Source of the DNA: Rhizobium sp. AC27/96
GTDB taxonomy: Bacteria > Pseudomonadota > Alphaproteobacteria > Rhizobiales > Rhizobiaceae
NCBI RefSeq assembly: GCF_001692325.1
Contig: NZ_LXKN01000026.1
Coordinates: 1-64,000 of the forward strand
Length of the DNA: 64,000 nt
Reading direction: 5' to 3'
Program-made: the position numbers and the translations under genes
Shown: positions 26,716 through 35,384 of the stretch, in pieces
How positions within the stretch are numbered: position 1 is the first letter of the stretch
Layout: each line of letters opens with the position of its first letter
Notes under the pieces: generated by a model
The model's input: only the letters and a program-made list of their open reading frames with translations
Database searches by the model: none
What the model was told of the DNA's origin: nothing

Positions 26716-26951
26716 CGCCGGCTAAACTATTGTCGAGTTGGGGCGGTTCCATACCCGCAAGCGCGCTCGATTTTTCCGTGATCTACTTTCGACTTGATAT
26801 TCAGGGTTGTTCATTTTTAATAAAAAATCTCGGCAAAGGCGTGTTCTGAGCCGTCTATGTGAGACGACACACAGAGTAAAATAGCCGATCGAGATCTTCT
26901 GATGAAGTCAATCGATGCCGCCATGGCATCCAAGCTTCATTGGATTTCAGC

Positions 26952-27740
26952 ATGTTTGAGCACGTTACACGCGACATCAGCCCGGCTCCGCCCAGCCTTG
27001 GCATGCCCTGGCTGCAGGAGAGCGCCGATACTCTTGTCGAGTTGAGCCTTCCGCGTCGTTTTCGGTTTCTGGGCTTGCCAGAAGCCAAGGCGCGGGAATT
27101 GAGGGCAATTCTCGAAAGGATGGAGGATGCGGACCGTATCGCCTGCGACACAGAGGATACATGCCAGTCCGCTGCGATAAGCTTCGTCTATATTGGTGAA
27201 AGCCTGCCGCTCGATATGTCCGGTTACACCGCACCCGTTTTTCCTGCAATTGCCATCGTGGGGCGCGGTTTGCCGGATATCGATCGTCTGTTTGAATATG
27301 GCTTTGCCGACTATATCACCTATCCCTTCTGCTCTCCGGAAATTCAACGGCGCCTCTCTGGGGCTCCGACATCAATCCATGACGTTACCTTCTCAGCCGG
27401 GCTCGGTAGCGATCCGATGGTGCGGGCGGCATGCGAGGTGCTCGAAACCAACATCGCCGCTACGGTTACGGTCGACGAACTGGCCGCGACACTCGGGACC
27501 AATCGCAACACGTTGAACAGGGCATTCAATCAGGTCTTCGGCGTCGGGCCGATAACGTGGTTGCGTCAGCGTCGCTGTGAGATCGCGGCACAACTCTTGC
27601 GCGATAGTTCCGAAAGTGTGCTCAATATTGCGTTGACGGTCGGCTATGGCGACCCTAACAATTTTTCGACCGCATTTCGCAGGCACTACAACCAGGGGCC
27701 GCTGGAGTTCCGCAAAAAATGTCAGGCGCAAAGAATTTAG
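26952..27740 (+). CDS. AraC-type regulator with receiver-like N-terminal domain
   Basis: 262 residues. The C-terminal AraC HTH pair is clear (VTVDELAATLGTNRNTLNRAFNQVFGVGPITWLRQRRCEIAAQLL and VLNIALTVGYGDPNNFSTAFRRHYNQGPLEFR). The N-terminal part resembles a response-regulator receiver fold (AIVGRGLPDIDRLFEYGFADYITYPFCSPEIQRRL) but has no obvious phospho-acceptor motif, so it may be a pseudo-receiver. ATG 26952 is used; a TTG four codons upstream is also possible and neither has a clear Shine-Dalgarno. It directly precedes the structural genes and is the best candidate for their activator. The 236 bp upstream (26716-26951) hold only its promoter region. Confidence 0.82.
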   Translation: MFEHVTRDISPAPPSLGMPWLQESADTLVELSLPRRFRFLGLPEAKARELRAILERMEDADRIACDTEDTCQSAAISFVYIGESLPLDMSGYTAPVFPAIAIVGRGLPDIDRLFEYGFADYITYPFCSPEIQRRLSGAPTSIHDVTFSAGLGSDPMVRAACEVLETNIAATVTVDELAATLGTNRNTLNRAFNQVFGVGPITWLRQRRCEIAAQLLRDSSESVLNIALTVGYGDPNNFSTAFRRHYNQGPLEFRKKCQAQRI

Positions 27741-27741
27741 A

Positions 27742-27764
27742 CACGGCCTCAAAGGCAGGCCGTG
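27742..27764. promoter_or_regulatory. Hairpin in leader of the structural genes
   Basis: CACGGCCT (27742-27749) pairs perfectly with AGGCCGTG (27757-27764) over a 7-nt loop, 2 bp after the AraC stop. It could terminate the regulator transcript or shape the leader of the 27836 gene. A degenerate copy of this leader exists at about 35268-35384, where the hairpin is not conserved. Confidence 0.45.
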
Positions 27765-27835
27765 ATGTTGCTGGCTAGTATCGAATTGTTGGCGAGGGCC
27801 ACCGCTTTATTGAACCACGAGAGGACAAATCGACA

Positions 27836-28462
27836 ATGGCAACCGAGAACATCAGCCTGAACTTCATCAATCGCTCCGGCGATACGAACAATTCCAGCGT
27901 TCTTATTTTCCAGCAGAACGTTGCCGAGTCATTCGGCGAAATCGCCGTTGCGTGGAAAGTGATCAAGAATTGCGGTCGGCTCGACCGCCATCCCTTCAAC
28001 TTCCCTCTGCAATTTCAGGTTTCGGCCAAGGATAGCTGGGGCAACTACACCCCTCAGTTGACTGCCTATGACGGCCAGGGCTTCGACATGACGCTGGACA
28101 CATCCGGCGATGTGCTGGCGCTGTCGAAAGTAAATGCCACTTCCCCGAACGAAGTCGAAGTGCGCAACCAGCTGACGCAAGGCGCGATCAGCGCCTGCAT
28201 CTTCAAGGACGGCAAGCTGCTGGCGACGAAGACCAACATGGCGCCCGGGCAGAAGGCCGTGTTCCAGTTCCAGCCGCGCATCTACATCGGCGTCGTCAGC
28301 CAGGTCGCCGAAGGTCAGGTGATCAATTCCGCGATCATCAGCCAGGTCAACACCGAGATCAACCTTTTCGGGATCACCAGCGCCGATGTCGTCATGACCG
28401 GCGGCGGCCCCGGCCCGAATTCGACTCCCTTCCAGTTCCATCTGGAAAACATCAACCAGTAG
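27836..28462 (+). CDS. Beta-rich structural-type protein, unknown family (paralogue A)
   Basis: 208 residues, no signal peptide, no membrane span, few Cys, rich in predicted beta strands. Features include FGEIAVAWKVIKNCGRLDRHPFNFPLQFQVSAKDSWGNYTPQL, a central GDVLALSKVN region and the end motif FGITSADVVMTGGGPGPNSTPFQF. The ribosome-binding site AGAGGA lies upstream. It is diverged but related to the protein at 29165. Its position as first gene after the regulator, followed by two hairpins, suggests it is the most abundant product of the cluster, possibly a shell, tube or fibre subunit. That role is inference. Confidence 0.75.
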   Translation: MATENISLNFINRSGDTNNSSVLIFQQNVAESFGEIAVAWKVIKNCGRLDRHPFNFPLQFQVSAKDSWGNYTPQLTAYDGQGFDMTLDTSGDVLALSKVNATSPNEVEVRNQLTQGAISACIFKDGKLLATKTNMAPGQKAVFQFQPRIYIGVVSQVAEGQVINSAIISQVNTEINLFGITSADVVMTGGGPGPNSTPFQFHLENINQ

Positions 28463-28467
28463 GACGC

Positions 28468-28533
28468 CATCATCTCTCCGAGATGATGATCAATCCGGGA
28501 TACCACACGAGTAATCAGCGGGTATCCCGTTTT
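28468..28533 (+). terminator. Two consecutive hairpins after paralogue A
   Basis: The first stem is CATCATCTC (28468-28476) with GAGATGATG (28480-28488), loop 3 nt. The second is CGGGATACC (28496-28504) with GGTATCCCG (28521-28529), loop 16 nt, followed by TTTT. Both are perfect 9-bp stems. The second looks like an intrinsic terminator inside the operon and could lower expression of the downstream genes relative to the first. Confidence 0.65.
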
Positions 28534-28562
28534 CCCTTTCATGAACGGAGGACAGTATAGCC

Positions 28563-29159
28563 ATGAAAACGGAAACCAGCTTGAGGCTCACCGGTGCAAA
28601 ATCCGCTTTGACCTCGACGGCTCAAGAGAGCAGCACGCCTCAAACACCCTCTGCCTCGGTGCAGGGCACTGACGGTGCGGTGAGTGTCAATGCAGGAGTT
28701 GCGGCTGGCAGCAATGCCCAGAGTTCCACCGCGCAGGCTACGATCGTCAAGAGCTGGACCTCGGGCGGCGTTGCCGGGACAGGCAGGGACAGGGTCTCCA
28801 TCGAGGCGACCTATCCGGCCACCAAGAATACCAAGACCGGCGCGATAAGCCTTGGCGCAGACAGCTTCAAGCTGACGGTGACCGATCTGAACACGGGCGT
28901 CAGCTCGACCATCAATCCCTATCTCTTTTCCAACACCGAGTGGACCGAAATTCCCTTACCCGCCGACGCCGGCGATGCCGAGAAGTTCGAGGTGAGGGGC
29001 AACGTGAAGATCGATGTCCAAACGTCGGGCAAGATGATGCGGGTGCGGTTCCATGTGAACACGGCAAGCCAGCTTTCGGATATCGGTTATATTTTCGTGC
29101 TGGATATTCCGGAGAACACGAAATTCACCGACGTTTCGCAAAGCGAACCGTCGTCGTAG
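28563..29159 (+). CDS. Secreted or structural-type protein of unknown function
   Basis: 198 residues. The first about 70 residues are Ser/Thr/Ala/Gln-rich and probably disordered (for example TSTAQESSTPQTPSASVQGT). The rest is beta-rich, with SIEATYPATKNTKTGAISLGADSFKLTVTDLNTG and a C-terminal VRFHVNTASQLSDIGYIFVLDIPENTKF. No signal peptide. A good Shine-Dalgarno (GGAGGA) precedes the ATG. It lies between the two paralogous beta-rich genes, 5 bp before the second. No family recognised; a fibre or adaptor role would fit the neighbourhood. Confidence 0.7.
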   Translation: MKTETSLRLTGAKSALTSTAQESSTPQTPSASVQGTDGAVSVNAGVAAGSNAQSSTAQATIVKSWTSGGVAGTGRDRVSIEATYPATKNTKTGAISLGADSFKLTVTDLNTGVSSTINPYLFSNTEWTEIPLPADAGDAEKFEVRGNVKIDVQTSGKMMRVRFHVNTASQLSDIGYIFVLDIPENTKFTDVSQSEPSS

Positions 29160-29164
29160 CCGCC

Positions 29165-29746
29165 ATGCAAACCTGGTTGACGTACGAGAATGTCTCTCTC
29201 AATCCGCATGTCAGCCGCGTGGGTATCTTCTGGGATGTCTCCGGGATGCTACCGGGCACCATGCCGGTTCTGTGGGCGGCGATCGAACGGTGCCGTTACG
29301 GCTGGCATCATCCCCTCCATGTCAGCTGGGAGCCGGCATTCCTGATCCGCGACAGCTACGGGAATGAATGCCCGCTCCAGCCTGGCCGAGACAATTGCGA
29401 CACCGGAACCCGGATAGAGGGTCCGCACGGATATGGATTGAAATCGGGGCTTCTCTTGAGTCAAAGCACGCCGCGTCCCGATTTGTCGCTTTGCATCTGC
29501 CGGGACAATCGGCCGATCGCGGAATTGCCGCTCGATCGCGTTGGGGCATGGGCCGTGTTCATGCCGGATCGCCTGAAATTCCAGATCGATTGCCGCGCCG
29601 CATTGCGCGGCCGGATCACTGATGCCTGCGGAACCGCTTTTGCTCTGAGCGGGCTGCAGGCCCTGACAGTTCAGCTTCGTGGAGGAGCGCCCGGACCGCG
29701 GGCTACGCCTCTCACCTTCGTCTCATATCGTGCGGAACCGGCCTGA
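29165..29746 (+). CDS. Beta-rich structural-type protein (paralogue B)
   Basis: 193 residues. It aligns along its length with the protein at 27836. PVLWAAIERCRYGWHHPLHVSWEPAFLIRDSYGNECPL corresponds to AVAWKVIKNCGRLDRHPFNFPLQFQVSAKDSWGNYTPQL, and FALSGLQALTVQLRGGAPGPRATPLTF corresponds to FGITSADVVMTGGGPGPNSTPFQF. So it is a diverged paralogue, with five extra Cys residues. The ATG at 29165 is only 5 bp after the previous stop, so translation is probably coupled; the longer frame upstream overlaps the previous gene and is rejected. Confidence 0.72.
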   Translation: MQTWLTYENVSLNPHVSRVGIFWDVSGMLPGTMPVLWAAIERCRYGWHHPLHVSWEPAFLIRDSYGNECPLQPGRDNCDTGTRIEGPHGYGLKSGLLLSQSTPRPDLSLCICRDNRPIAELPLDRVGAWAVFMPDRLKFQIDCRAALRGRITDACGTAFALSGLQALTVQLRGGAPGPRATPLTFVSYRAEPA

Positions 29747-29784
29747 TCCGATCCGCTGTTGAAAAGGATAGAAAGGATTGTGCA

Positions 29785-30486
29785 ATGCCCAATAGCTATT
29801 TCGTCTACACCATCGTGTTTTCCCGTACCCCGCAGAACGCCACCCGGTTTATCGGCTTCCAGAAGCGGGCCAAGGGATATTTCTTCTCCGGCAAAGGAGG
29901 CGCGATCGTTCCCAATGGTCAACCTTTGAAAGGCGCGGCAAAGTTTGCCTTGCCGGGCGGAGGCTTCGAAGGTGCCGATAACACCTGGGACGACAACGAC
30001 GCTGTTTTTGCCCAATGCCAGAAGGAATTCACCGAGGAATGTGGGCGGCAGATCAGCTTCGTCACGCATGATGATGTCGTCAGCGGAGTCGTCGAAGACG
30101 ATGACGAGGTGATCAATGCGGTCGCCTATTTGCAGCGCTGGGGTGTGAATATGGGCCGCATCAAGGGCTATGCGGCGATGTACATCCAAGTAGCGGATAA
30201 CCAGCTTCAGCTGGTCGCTGATTACATCGGCGTCTGCTTCAATCAACGTGATCAGGCAGTCCAGAAAATTACGAAGCAGGAATGGGGAGCCGGCGATTAC
30301 GGGAAGATAGCGCAAGCATTTCCATTGGCTCCGATGGATGACGAAGTGAATTTGGTGGATCCGCCGATACGCCAGATTGCGCAGGGTGGCTTTAACAACG
30401 ATCCGCTGATCGAGGCTCTATCCAAAGATCCCGATACCGATTGGTTCGCCCAGATCATCAAGGGTCTTGAAACCATCGGTGCTTGA
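29785..30486 (+). CDS. Nudix-like hydrolase domain protein
   Basis: 233 residues. FALPGGGFEGADNTWDDNDAVFAQCQKEFTEECG (about 55-88) matches a Nudix box with a longer spacer: the second half KEFTEECG fits REUxEExG, and the GGG start and strand order before it fit the fold. Nudix enzymes hydrolyse nucleoside diphosphate-linked compounds using a metal held by the EE residues, both present here. The enlarged loop and C-terminal extension (to WFAQIIKGLETIGA) are unusual. Strong AAAGGA upstream. Within a structural-gene cluster it may be a cargo enzyme or effector. Confidence 0.7.
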   Translation: MPNSYFVYTIVFSRTPQNATRFIGFQKRAKGYFFSGKGGAIVPNGQPLKGAAKFALPGGGFEGADNTWDDNDAVFAQCQKEFTEECGRQISFVTHDDVVSGVVEDDDEVINAVAYLQRWGVNMGRIKGYAAMYIQVADNQLQLVADYIGVCFNQRDQAVQKITKQEWGAGDYGKIAQAFPLAPMDDEVNLVDPPIRQIAQGGFNNDPLIEALSKDPDTDWFAQIIKGLETIGA

Positions 30487-30495
30487 GGGATCTCC

Positions 30496-33495
30496 ATGAC
30501 CGGCCACACCGAGATTCAGGAATGGCGCGATATCCCGCATAAGAACCAGAACGAAGAAATCGTGATCCGGTTTCGCGTTTCCTATGAGGATGCGGGGCGC
30601 CGCTCTGTGTTGAATGTCGCGGCCGAGATTTTTCGCGCGGTTTTGCCGCTCGAGATATATGTCGTCGAAGGCTTGCGCTTCGAGCAGGAAACTCCGTTCC
30701 GCGTCGCCTTCACGGGTGGGCGCAAGGTGCACGGCTGGCTGCGCTGGCGAACCGGGCTGGATGTGCAATATTCGCAGCAGATCATGGGCCGGGTGGAAAT
30801 CGAGGAGACCGACGACGTCGATTACTGGAACTATATCGGTTTCATGATCTGCTTTGGCAGCACGCGCCCGGTGCCGCCAATTCCGCCCGTTCCACCGCCG
30901 GATGATGATCCGCCGGTGCCGGGACCCCTGCCCATTCCGGATCCGGCTGATGGCATGGCGATCGCCGATGCGCATCTGGAGGCGGGAGAGCTCTTCCCCT
31001 TTGTCTATATCAAGCCATGGCCGAAGCTGGCGAGCGACGTTGCCGGCCAACGCTTCATGGCGGTGCCCGCAGCGACAGCCACAAGCGCCTTCTATACGAA
31101 ATTGAAGGGTGCCGATCCCGCCGCCAAGCGTGAGGCCGCTGTCGCCTTCATCGATGACACGATATCGCCGGCAACCGGCCAAACTCCAGGCGAGCCGTTC
31201 GTGACGCCGACGCAGCCGCTACCGCAACCCTATGCCGGCTTTCGTCATTTTCCCCGCCAGCTGAGGAAAGACTGCACCTACGTTTTGCTCGATAGCTGGG
31301 TAATCGAAAGCTTCGGGGGGTGGGAAAACCTGGCCACGGAACTGCAGTCGGCCGATGCCCAGGCGGCGCTTGTCAATATATGGAATTCGGCGATCGCGCT
31401 GATGATCACGCTGGGCTATGACCATGCGTGGCTTTCCGATCTGATCCGGCTGCTGCAGGTCACGCATCTGGTCAACTGGGTATTGGCCTTTCAGGCTGCA
31501 CATCCGAAGCTTGGCGAAGATCCCGCGCCAGTGCCGCCTGACGCAGCGCTTTCTCGCGCACTCAGCGCGGTGATGATCCTGCCCGATGATATTTTCCCGG
31601 TCGATCCGCCTCCGGCGCCTGCCGATCCGCCTGCGGTGCAGCCTTACGCCGTCGGCGCCATCCGCACTGTGCACTACCGGCCTGGCCGCTATGTGCTCGG
31701 AGATATAGAGCGCATCGAATCCGTGATCGCGGGAGAAACCCGGCAGGACGTCCATCGCAACTTGCGCCGGACGGACACGGCCGAAGACGACCAGAGCGTC
31801 AGCGACAGCACCAGCAATTTCGGGAGGGATACCACGACCGCCGACCTGATCAATCAGGTCCAGAAGACCTTGTCGGACCGCGTTTCCACGACGACAATCG
31901 ACAATTATCAAACCGATTATGGCCAGCCGAACACCAATTCCATGAAGGTCACCGGAAATTGGTGGGTTCAGGATCAACCGGCCGGCGGTTACCTCAAGGA
32001 TATTTCGAAATTTGCCCGTGATGTCATCGATCGGTCGGTGAAGGCCCTTCGCCGGGAATCGATGCTGCGCCGGAGTAGCCGCATATTCGAGGAACTGGAA
32101 ATCACGCAGACGCGGACCCTGTCGAACGCCGGCAACAACGGCAATCATCAGGCGGTGTTTCGCTGGGTGAACCGGGTATACCAGCTTCAGACCCGTGCCA
32201 GCCAGGACAGGCTGGTGTTCGAGATGTTCGTCGATCGTCCAGGCGCAAATCTGGCCGAGGCGGTTTCGCAATATCACGATCTCAGGCTTGTCGCGCCGCT
32301 GTCCCCGACCGCCATGGGTATAACCTCCTATGCCAACCTGTCGCCGGAGCCGGTCAAACCTGGTGGGACGCCGGCGTCTGTCTATTATCTCGATGCTTTC
32401 CAGGCCTATGGGATTGCTCCGGATGGGCCGCCGCCGCCGGCTCTTCGCGTCATCAGTTGCGGCTTCAAATCGCGAAATCCGTTGTCGGATGCGGAAATGG
32501 ACGTGCCTGAGGGCTATACACCTGTTCTGGCGACCGCGAGTATCAGCAGCTTTATCGCCAATCCAACCGTGCAGGTGACGATGAGCGGCGTAATCCTGAC
32601 GGCGGATCAGACCGGCACGATTTCAACCTTCAAGGGATATCTCACGGCAAGCCCGGCGCAATATGCCGACCGGCTGCGGGCATCGATCCTCTGTAGCGTG
32701 CCGCCGAAGACATCGTCTGCGGCCGAAGCAACCGCCGGCGCGGGAAGCGGTTCGGGGGAGAGCGCGGCACCTGCGCCCGATACGTCGCCGGCGGAGGGGG
32801 CAGCCGAATTCAACAATTATTATGCAGCCAGCATAGAGGTTCAATGCGCCCGGAGTGCGGCAACGCTCGCCAACTGGCAGATGGCGACCTATCAGAAGAT
32901 CCAGGCCGCCTATCAGGCTTCGTCAACAAGCTATCAGACTGCCCTGGCGGAGCAGCAAAAGGCACTGGAGACTGCCAATCCGACGCTTCTGACGCAGATC
33001 GTGCAGGAGCAGATCGTTCAGGCTGCCATCGCGCTCTTTGCCGGCGCGACGCTTGCCAAATCGCCAGATACGGCGGCTTCGATCAATTTCGAACCGCGCT
33101 ATTTCCAGTTCCTGCGCAACATATTCGACTGGGATGGGATGGCGGTGGAGCTGGTCCAGGATCCCGGCGCGGACCCGTATCTGAGCGAGGGGCAAAGCGC
33201 GTTGATCTCGCTGTTTTCGCCAAGCCGCTATCTGCGAGACCTGCTTCGCGCCAAGCGCGCCAATCTCCTGCTCTCCGTCAAGCCGGAGGCGGCAAGAATG
33301 GCTTTGCTAGCATTTCGCACAGGCCAGATCTGGCCCTGCGCCGAAGACCTGACCCCATGCATGGCCGTGGATATGAGCGCGGTCGATCTTCTTTTGGAAC
33401 AGCCGGACGAAGCCGGCAAAACCATCCAGGACAATTGGTCGATCACTGTTCCCACTGCTATGGTCGCACTGTCTACCGACAATCCCTTCACATGA
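30496..33495 (+). CDS. Large structural-type protein (999 residues), probable particle or baseplate-like component
   Basis: No signal peptide or membrane span. A beta-rich N-terminus (1-125) leads to a Pro-rich linker at about 127-150 (PPIPPVPPPDDDPPVPG). The middle holds RPGRYVLGDIERIESVIAGETRQDVHRNLRRTDTAEDDQSVSD, then FRWVNRVYQLQTRASQDRLVFEMFVDRPGANL. From memory this middle section resembles a widespread family of large proteins found near phage-tail-like genes (IERIENVL.GE..+..HR, YRWV.K.Y..Q...YG.RL.FEF..PEP). A Ala/Gly/Ser-rich linker at about 735-770 and a coiled coil at about 787-825 (YQKIQAAYQASSTSYQTALAEQQKALE) follow. GAGGGA precedes the ATG. The role is inferred. Confidence 0.7.
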   Translation: MTGHTEIQEWRDIPHKNQNEEIVIRFRVSYEDAGRRSVLNVAAEIFRAVLPLEIYVVEGLRFEQETPFRVAFTGGRKVHGWLRWRTGLDVQYSQQIMGRVEIEETDDVDYWNYIGFMICFGSTRPVPPIPPVPPPDDDPPVPGPLPIPDPADGMAIADAHLEAGELFPFVYIKPWPKLASDVAGQRFMAVPAATATSAFYTKLKGADPAAKREAAVAFIDDTISPATGQTPGEPFVTPTQPLPQPYAGFRHFPRQLRKDCTYVLLDSWVIESFGGWENLATELQSADAQAALVNIWNSAIALMITLGYDHAWLSDLIRLLQVTHLVNWVLAFQAAHPKLGEDPAPVPPDAALSRALSAVMILPDDIFPVDPPPAPADPPAVQPYAVGAIRTVHYRPGRYVLGDIERIESVIAGETRQDVHRNLRRTDTAEDDQSVSDSTSNFGRDTTTADLINQVQKTLSDRVSTTTIDNYQTDYGQPNTNSMKVTGNWWVQDQPAGGYLKDISKFARDVIDRSVKALRRESMLRRSSRIFEELEITQTRTLSNAGNNGNHQAVFRWVNRVYQLQTRASQDRLVFEMFVDRPGANLAEAVSQYHDLRLVAPLSPTAMGITSYANLSPEPVKPGGTPASVYYLDAFQAYGIAPDGPPPPALRVISCGFKSRNPLSDAEMDVPEGYTPVLATASISSFIANPTVQVTMSGVILTADQTGTISTFKGYLTASPAQYADRLRASILCSVPPKTSSAAEATAGAGSGSGESAAPAPDTSPAEGAAEFNNYYAASIEVQCARSAATLANWQMATYQKIQAAYQASSTSYQTALAEQQKALETANPTLLTQIVQEQIVQAAIALFAGATLAKSPDTAASINFEPRYFQFLRNIFDWDGMAVELVQDPGADPYLSEGQSALISLFSPSRYLRDLLRAKRANLLLSVKPEAARMALLAFRTGQIWPCAEDLTPCMAVDMSAVDLLLEQPDEAGKTIQDNWSITVPTAMVALSTDNPFT

Positions 33496-33510
33496 TCGCA
33501 GGAGTGCCGA

Positions 33511-34143
33511 ATGCTGCCGCCTTTGTTTATTCCGCCAGTCTTCCCCGGAAATTTTCCCGGGCAGGAACCACGCCATCAATTCTTCCCGCATCCGCAGTCG
33601 GGCGTTCAGGACGGCATTCCCGTTGGCGCGATCATTATCTTTCCCGGCGAAGTCCTGCAGCAGACGCAAACCCTGACCTCGGCCATGACGGATCTGCGTT
33701 ACATGCCCTGGATGATCTGCGACGGCTCCAGCCTTTTGAAGACCGAGTATCCGGAACTCTATCGCGTGATCGGTGAGCTTTACGGGGCCGATGGAAGCGA
33801 CAAGTTCAAATTGCCTGACTACCAGGGTTATTTTCTACGCGGCGTGGATTTGAAGAAGTCCGTGGACAAGGACAACCGCACTCCACCCCCTGGTCCGGCC
33901 GTCAATCCGCGCGGCGTTGGCTCGACCCAGATGGATGCGCTACAGGATCATACGCACAATCTGAAAATGACCGCTCAATCCGTTACGCTGGGAGAAGGAC
34001 CGCCGCTCAATCTCGAAGCGGCTCCACCCGTGCCGCCATCGTCACAAACCGGCACCATCTATCACCAGGGGGACGTGCGCGTCAGCGAAACGGAAACCCG
34101 CGCCGTCAACATCGCGGTGAACTGGCTGATCAAGACGAAATAG
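33511..34143 (+). CDS. Phage tail-collar domain protein
   Basis: 210 residues. A Pro-rich start (PPLFIPPVFPGNFPGQEP) leads to a tail-collar domain at about 65-117: WMICDGSSLLKTEYPELYRVIGELYGADGSDKFKLPDYQGYFLRGVD, matching the collar pattern (W..CDG....Y..L...IG..YG......F.LPD..G.F.RG.D) of tail-fibre tip proteins and microcystin-dependent-protein-like proteins. DHTHNLKM in the second half fits the His-containing segment of that family. AGGAG precedes the ATG. It is the last gene of the structural series, 15 bp after the 999-residue protein, and faces the Crp-type gene. Confidence 0.85.
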   Translation: MLPPLFIPPVFPGNFPGQEPRHQFFPHPQSGVQDGIPVGAIIIFPGEVLQQTQTLTSAMTDLRYMPWMICDGSSLLKTEYPELYRVIGELYGADGSDKFKLPDYQGYFLRGVDLKKSVDKDNRTPPPGPAVNPRGVGSTQMDALQDHTHNLKMTAQSVTLGEGPPLNLEAAPPVPPSSQTGTIYHQGDVRVSETETRAVNIAVNWLIKTK

Positions 34144-34169
34144 GACGATGCGATCCCGAATCGCTACCG

Positions 34170-34868
34170 CTATTCGCTGAGCAAGGCATTCGGCTGGAGG
34201 ATCGTCAGCTTCTGCCGGCCGGCCTCGAGAATCCCGTTTCGCTTCAAGGCGGAAATGGAGCGGCTGACCTCTTCGCGGCTGGCACCGATGGATCCGGCGA
34301 TTTCCGCATGGGTTGGAAATTTTTCCAGCTGCCCGTTCGGCTTGAATACGCCCTTTTCCAGCGCCACCCGGGCCAGATAGGCTTTCAGGCGCTTATCCAC
34401 GCTTTGGCTGGTCAGCTGATAGCTATGCCTTGTCAGCCTGCGGATCCGCTCCGCCATATCAATCATGATCCGCTGCCGCACCAGCGGTATCGTTTCGAGC
34501 AGATCGAGGAATGCCTGCTTTTTCATGATGATCAGGCAGGAGTCGGTTTTTGAATAGACCGAAAGGGAACGGTTGCCGCCGTCGATGGCCGAGAGCTCTC
34601 CGAAATAGTCAAGAGCGTTGAGCCTCGTGAAGATCAGTTCCCTGCCATCCTGATCGAGATAGAGCGCCAGCAGCAAGCCGGAACGCAGGAAATAGACATC
34701 GCCGCTCGTATCGTCCTGGTTGAAGACGATCTGTCCCGGCGCATAGAAGCGGGTCCGCAAATCACGGGCGTCGAATGTCAGGCTCTCTCGCGCTACATCG
34801 GCGAACAGGGGGCAACTGAGGAGTTGACCAATATCAGTCACGTGTCGTTCCACACTCGTCCGGGTCAT
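34170..34868 (-). CDS. Crp/Fnr-family transcriptional regulator
   Basis: 232 residues. The cyclic-nucleotide-binding domain contains YFGELSAIDGGNRSLSVYSKTDSC, which aligns with the Crp phosphate-binding cassette and keeps the Arg-Ser pair that contacts cAMP. The C-terminal HTH is FPTHAEIAGSIGASREEVSRSISALKRNGIL. No Cys cluster of the Fnr type is seen. It is convergent with the tail-collar gene. Together with the cyclase-like gene at 23701 it may form a cyclic-nucleotide signalling pair for the cluster; this pairing is an inference. Confidence 0.88.
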   Translation of the reverse strand: MTRTSVERHVTDIGQLLSCPLFADVARESLTFDARDLRTRFYAPGQIVFNQDDTSGDVYFLRSGLLLALYLDQDGRELIFTRLNALDYFGELSAIDGGNRSLSVYSKTDSCLIIMKKQAFLDLLETIPLVRQRIMIDMAERIRRLTRHSYQLTSQSVDKRLKAYLARVALEKGVFKPNGQLEKFPTHAEIAGSIGASREEVSRSISALKRNGILEAGRQKLTILQPNALLSE

Positions 34869-35267
34869 TTATTTGCTGCGAGACGCTCAATGAAAAAGTC
34901 CGCTATCAACGATCGACATTTTGTTGACACGAAAAATCTCGCTTCACCGGGCGTTTCGGCGGCTTAAGGTGGCCTCGGATCCAATTTTAAAATTGCATAT
35001 TGAAAAATACAAATCCCATTTCGAAAATCATGCTCGAGCCAATTGGCACGCTCCATCATCTCATATTCTTTGAGCGGACGTTATAGGGCAGATATCCCCG
35101 GCGAAGAAAATTTTCTTTCGCTTGCAGGTCCTGCGCGAAGCCGGTGGACGAGTTTTGATCGCGCCACCAGCTAGCTACTTCGAATTGCGTGGAGATGATG
35201 CGAGACGCCTCAGGCTCCCTTCCGTGCCTCTCGTTTAGAGCGGCCATCTGCTTCGCTGCCATCTGGA

Positions 35268-35384
35268 AAAAATGCGGGCCGCAAAGAATTTAGTTACCCA
35301 CGCAAAGGCAAGCCAAGACTGAAAAAGCTAGTGTCTATTCGTTGGCGATGGCCAGAGGTCTCAACATACTTGGAGGTCATATTC
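35268..35384 (+). repeat. Degenerate duplicate of the cluster leader and AraC 3' end
   Basis: Bases 35268-35384 align with 27716-27835. Both start with AAAAAATG, then GCAAAGAATTTAG (the last codons and stop of the AraC gene, QRI-stop), CAAAGGCA, GCTAGT and GTTGGCGA. The copy therefore carries the tail of an AraC gene plus the leader that precedes the first structural gene. The stretch 34869-35267 just before it holds no supportable gene. Confidence 0.65.
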
